Shown: one piece after another, positions 5,249 through 6,785 of the stretch
Numbering within the stretch: the first letter of the stretch is position 1
Layout: the number at the start of each line of letters is the position of its first letter
Program-made: the position numbers and the translations under genes
The notes under the pieces: model-generated
What the model was told of the DNA's origin: nothing
Database searches by the model: none
The model's input: only the letters and a program-made list of their open reading frames with translations
DNA from: Oscillospiraceae bacterium
GTDB lineage: Bacteria > Bacillota > Clostridia > Oscillospirales > Oscillospiraceae
Reading direction: 5' to 3'
Length of the DNA: 6,785 nucleotides
Assembly (NCBI GenBank): GCA_016293265.1
Contig: JAEDEN010000084.1
Location: 1 to 6,785, forward strand

Positions 5249-6785
5249 CAGCCTTCACCGCCTTCCACTTGAATCGCTCCACCGGGGCAGAGCTTGGCGC
5301 ACACACCGCAGCCCACGCAGGTGACGGGGTCGATATACGCCTTGTTGTTCTTGAAGTCCCAGGTGTTTCCCGGACAGCCCCAGACACGGCTGCAATACCG
5401 GTCGCAGCCGCACCCATCGCCAATACACTTGCTCTGGTCCACGTAGACCTTCAGCTTTTTCCGGTTCTGCTTGGTCATGAGGGTGGCGCAGGGCTGGCGG
5501 AGGATCAGCACGTTCATGCCCTTCTCGTTCAGCAGCCGCTCCATGGTCTTTTCCGTCTCCTCCACGTCGAAGGGGTCGCCCACGGTGACCTTGCAGCCGA
5601 TGGCCTCCACGATCTTTTGGATGTCCATGGGCTTCACATGGTCTCCCATGGCAGTCAGGCCCGTGGCCGGGTGGGGCTGGAAGCCGGTCATGGCTGTGGC
5701 GGAGTTATCCAGCACCATGAGGAGCATATTGGCGTTATGATAGGTAGCGTTCACAAGGCCCGGCATGATGGTGTGGAAGAACGTGGAGTCGCCGCAGACG
5801 GTGACCACCTTCTGGTCCAGGCCATAATGGGTCAACTGGCCCAGGCCCTCCGCCAGGTTCACACCGGAGCCCATGCAGTTGCAGGCCTGGTAGGCGTGGT
5901 GGCCAGCAGACTGGCCGGACATGATGTAGCAGCCGATATCGCCGATGACGATACCCGGGTTCTTCTCCCGGCGGAGCACCTTTTTGAGCAGATAGAAGGT
6001 AGCCCGGTGGGGGCAGCCCGCACAGAAGGTCAGCTCCCGCTCCGGAAGGTCCGCCGGGTCCGCCTTCTTCTCCACAGTGGTGCCCACCAGGGCGGCCACG
6101 GCGGAAAGCACGTTGTCGGGGTCCAGTTCTCCGATCTTGGGCAGCGCTCCGTCAGAGCGGCCAATGAAGGACACTTGAAGCTGGTTGCGGCCTGCAATGG
6201 CGGCCAGATTCTGCTCCAGGAAGGGGTCCACCTCTTCCAGAACCAGAACCTTTTCCACGCCCTTGAGATGGTCCAGGATGTACTGCTCAGGCAGGGGCCA
6301 GACGGTGGCAAGGCTCAAAAGGCCCACGCGGTCTGAAAGGCCCAGGGCCTCCACGGCCTCTTTGCCGTACAGGCGGCCGGTGCCGCCGGCCACGATCAGC
6401 TCCCTGGGCTGCTCGGGGCCCACATAGCGGTTATAGGGACAGGACTCAAACTCAGCCCGCAGGTTCTCCAGCCGCTGGATCATGGCGTCGTGGAGGTAGC
6501 ATACGCAGGCCATGCGGTCCCACTCCCCCACGGTCTTCATGGCGTGGGGCTTTTCGGGCAGCTCGCCCAAAACCACGTTGCCCCGGCCATGGCACACGCG
6601 GGTGGTCAGACGCACTATGACCATCTGACCCGTCCGCTCGGAAAGCTCAAAGGCATACGGGATCATATCCTTGGTCTCCTGCATGCTGGTGGGCTCCAGC
6701 ATGGGGATACTGGCGGACATGGCCTGATAGCGGGAGTCAAATTCGTTGGTGCTGGAGTGGGCGCTTGGGTCGTCCGACGTGACGA
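5248..6785 (-). CDS. iorA: Indolepyruvate:ferredoxin oxidoreductase, alpha subunit (N-terminus beyond window)
   Basis: This is the catalytic, thiamine-diphosphate-dependent subunit of IorAB. The frame stays open past the Met codon at 6720 to the window edge, adding 21 codons that include the conserved DDPSAHSSTNEFDSRY. The Met is therefore internal, and roughly the first 100 residues, with the N-terminal pyrimidine-binding part, are missing from view. Counting from that Met: IPMLEPTSMQETKDMIPYAF (5-24); FCAGCPHRATFY (232-243), the IorA CxxCPHR signature; GDIGCYIMSGQSAGHH (260-275); the thiamine diphosphate and Mg site GDSTFFH through LDN (310-339), in the usual IorA form; and TGFQPHP (345-351). 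The C-terminus carries two iron-sulfur motifs: a variant set at Cys432, 437, 439, 443 and 449, and a standard CVGCGVCAKLCP (468-479). It is the first visible gene of the leftward operon. The promoter is outside the window. Phenylpyruvate and hydroxyphenylpyruvate are also likely substrates. Confidence 0.96.
   Translation of the reverse strand, partial: VTSDDPSAHSSTNEFDSRYQAMSASIPMLEPTSMQETKDMIPYAFELSERTGQMVIVRLTTRVCHGRGNVVLGELPEKPHAMKTVGEWDRMACVCYLHDAMIQRLENLRAEFESCPYNRYVGPEQPRELIVAGGTGRLYGKEAVEALGLSDRVGLLSLATVWPLPEQYILDHLKGVEKVLVLEEVDPFLEQNLAAIAGRNQLQVSFIGRSDGALPKIGELDPDNVLSAVAALVGTTVEKKADPADLPERELTFCAGCPHRATFYLLKKVLRREKNPGIVIGDIGCYIMSGQSAGHHAYQACNCMGSGVNLAEGLGQLTHYGLDQKVVTVCGDSTFFHTIMPGLVNATYHNANMLLMVLDNSATAMTGFQPHPATGLTAMGDHVKPMDIQKIVEAIGCKVTVGDPFDVEETEKTMERLLNEKGMNVLILRQPCATLMTKQNRKKLKVYVDQSKCIGDGCGCDRYCSRVWGCPGNTWDFKNNKAYIDPVTCVGCGVCAKLCPGGAIQVEGGEG

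Noticed and set aside
5269..6336. Long open frame on the plus strand (355 codons)
   Set aside because: It is antisense to iorA, whose conserved motifs cover the whole stretch. The His/Val-rich product is what reverse-strand reading of such a gene gives.
6718..6720. ATG as the start of iorA
   Set aside because: The frame stays open to the window edge, and the upstream codons encode the conserved DDPSAHSSTNEFDSRY of IorA, so this Met is internal.

Overview
The window looks like chromosomal DNA from a GC-rich, strictly anaerobic member of the Firmicutes, probably of Oscillospiraceae type (Oscillibacter, Flavonifractor and relatives). The grounds are the sequence character of the genes: a Firmicutes-style primary sigma factor tail, a clostridial-type D,D-carboxypeptidase, a two-part P-loop ATPase known mainly from Firmicutes, and an indolepyruvate:ferredoxin oxidoreductase operon. 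The taxonomic call is an inference, as no database search was possible.

Layout. (1) 1-507 (+) is the 3' part of the primary sigma factor gene rpoD. (2) 508-790 is intergenic. It holds a palindrome-rich 154-bp insert, a second copy of the last 16 codons of rpoD at 662-709, and a strong terminator at 761-788. (3) 791-1858 (-) encodes a tandem-domain P-loop ATPase whose second P-loop has been lost. (4) 1859-2092 is a divergent intergenic region with a good extended -10 promoter facing right. (5) 2093-3184 (+) encodes a membrane-anchored, cysteine-rich D-alanyl-D-alanine carboxypeptidase. (6) 3192-3227 is a 14-bp-stem bidirectional terminator between converging genes. (7) 3247-6785 (-) is a tightly packed four-gene operon, read right to left: iorA (5' end beyond the window), iorB, an 83-residue protein that looks like ubiquitin in fold pattern, and an FrhB/FdhB-type iron-sulfur flavoprotein. 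The first three genes overlap by 1 and 4 bases, and the last follows after 14 bases.

How the genes work together. IorAB oxidatively decarboxylates aryl-2-oxo acids, the transamination products of Trp, Phe and Tyr, to aryl-acetyl-CoA and passes the electrons to ferredoxin. The co-transcribed FrhB-like protein has two N-terminal 4Fe-4S motifs and could be a dedicated electron partner. The ubiquitin-like protein is the least explained part of the operon and the best candidate here for something undescribed. The second notable signal is the duplicated rpoD 3' end. Its two copies share 35 identical bases and then differ only at synonymous positions and in the stop codon. That is the pattern left when an inserted element supplies a replacement gene end.
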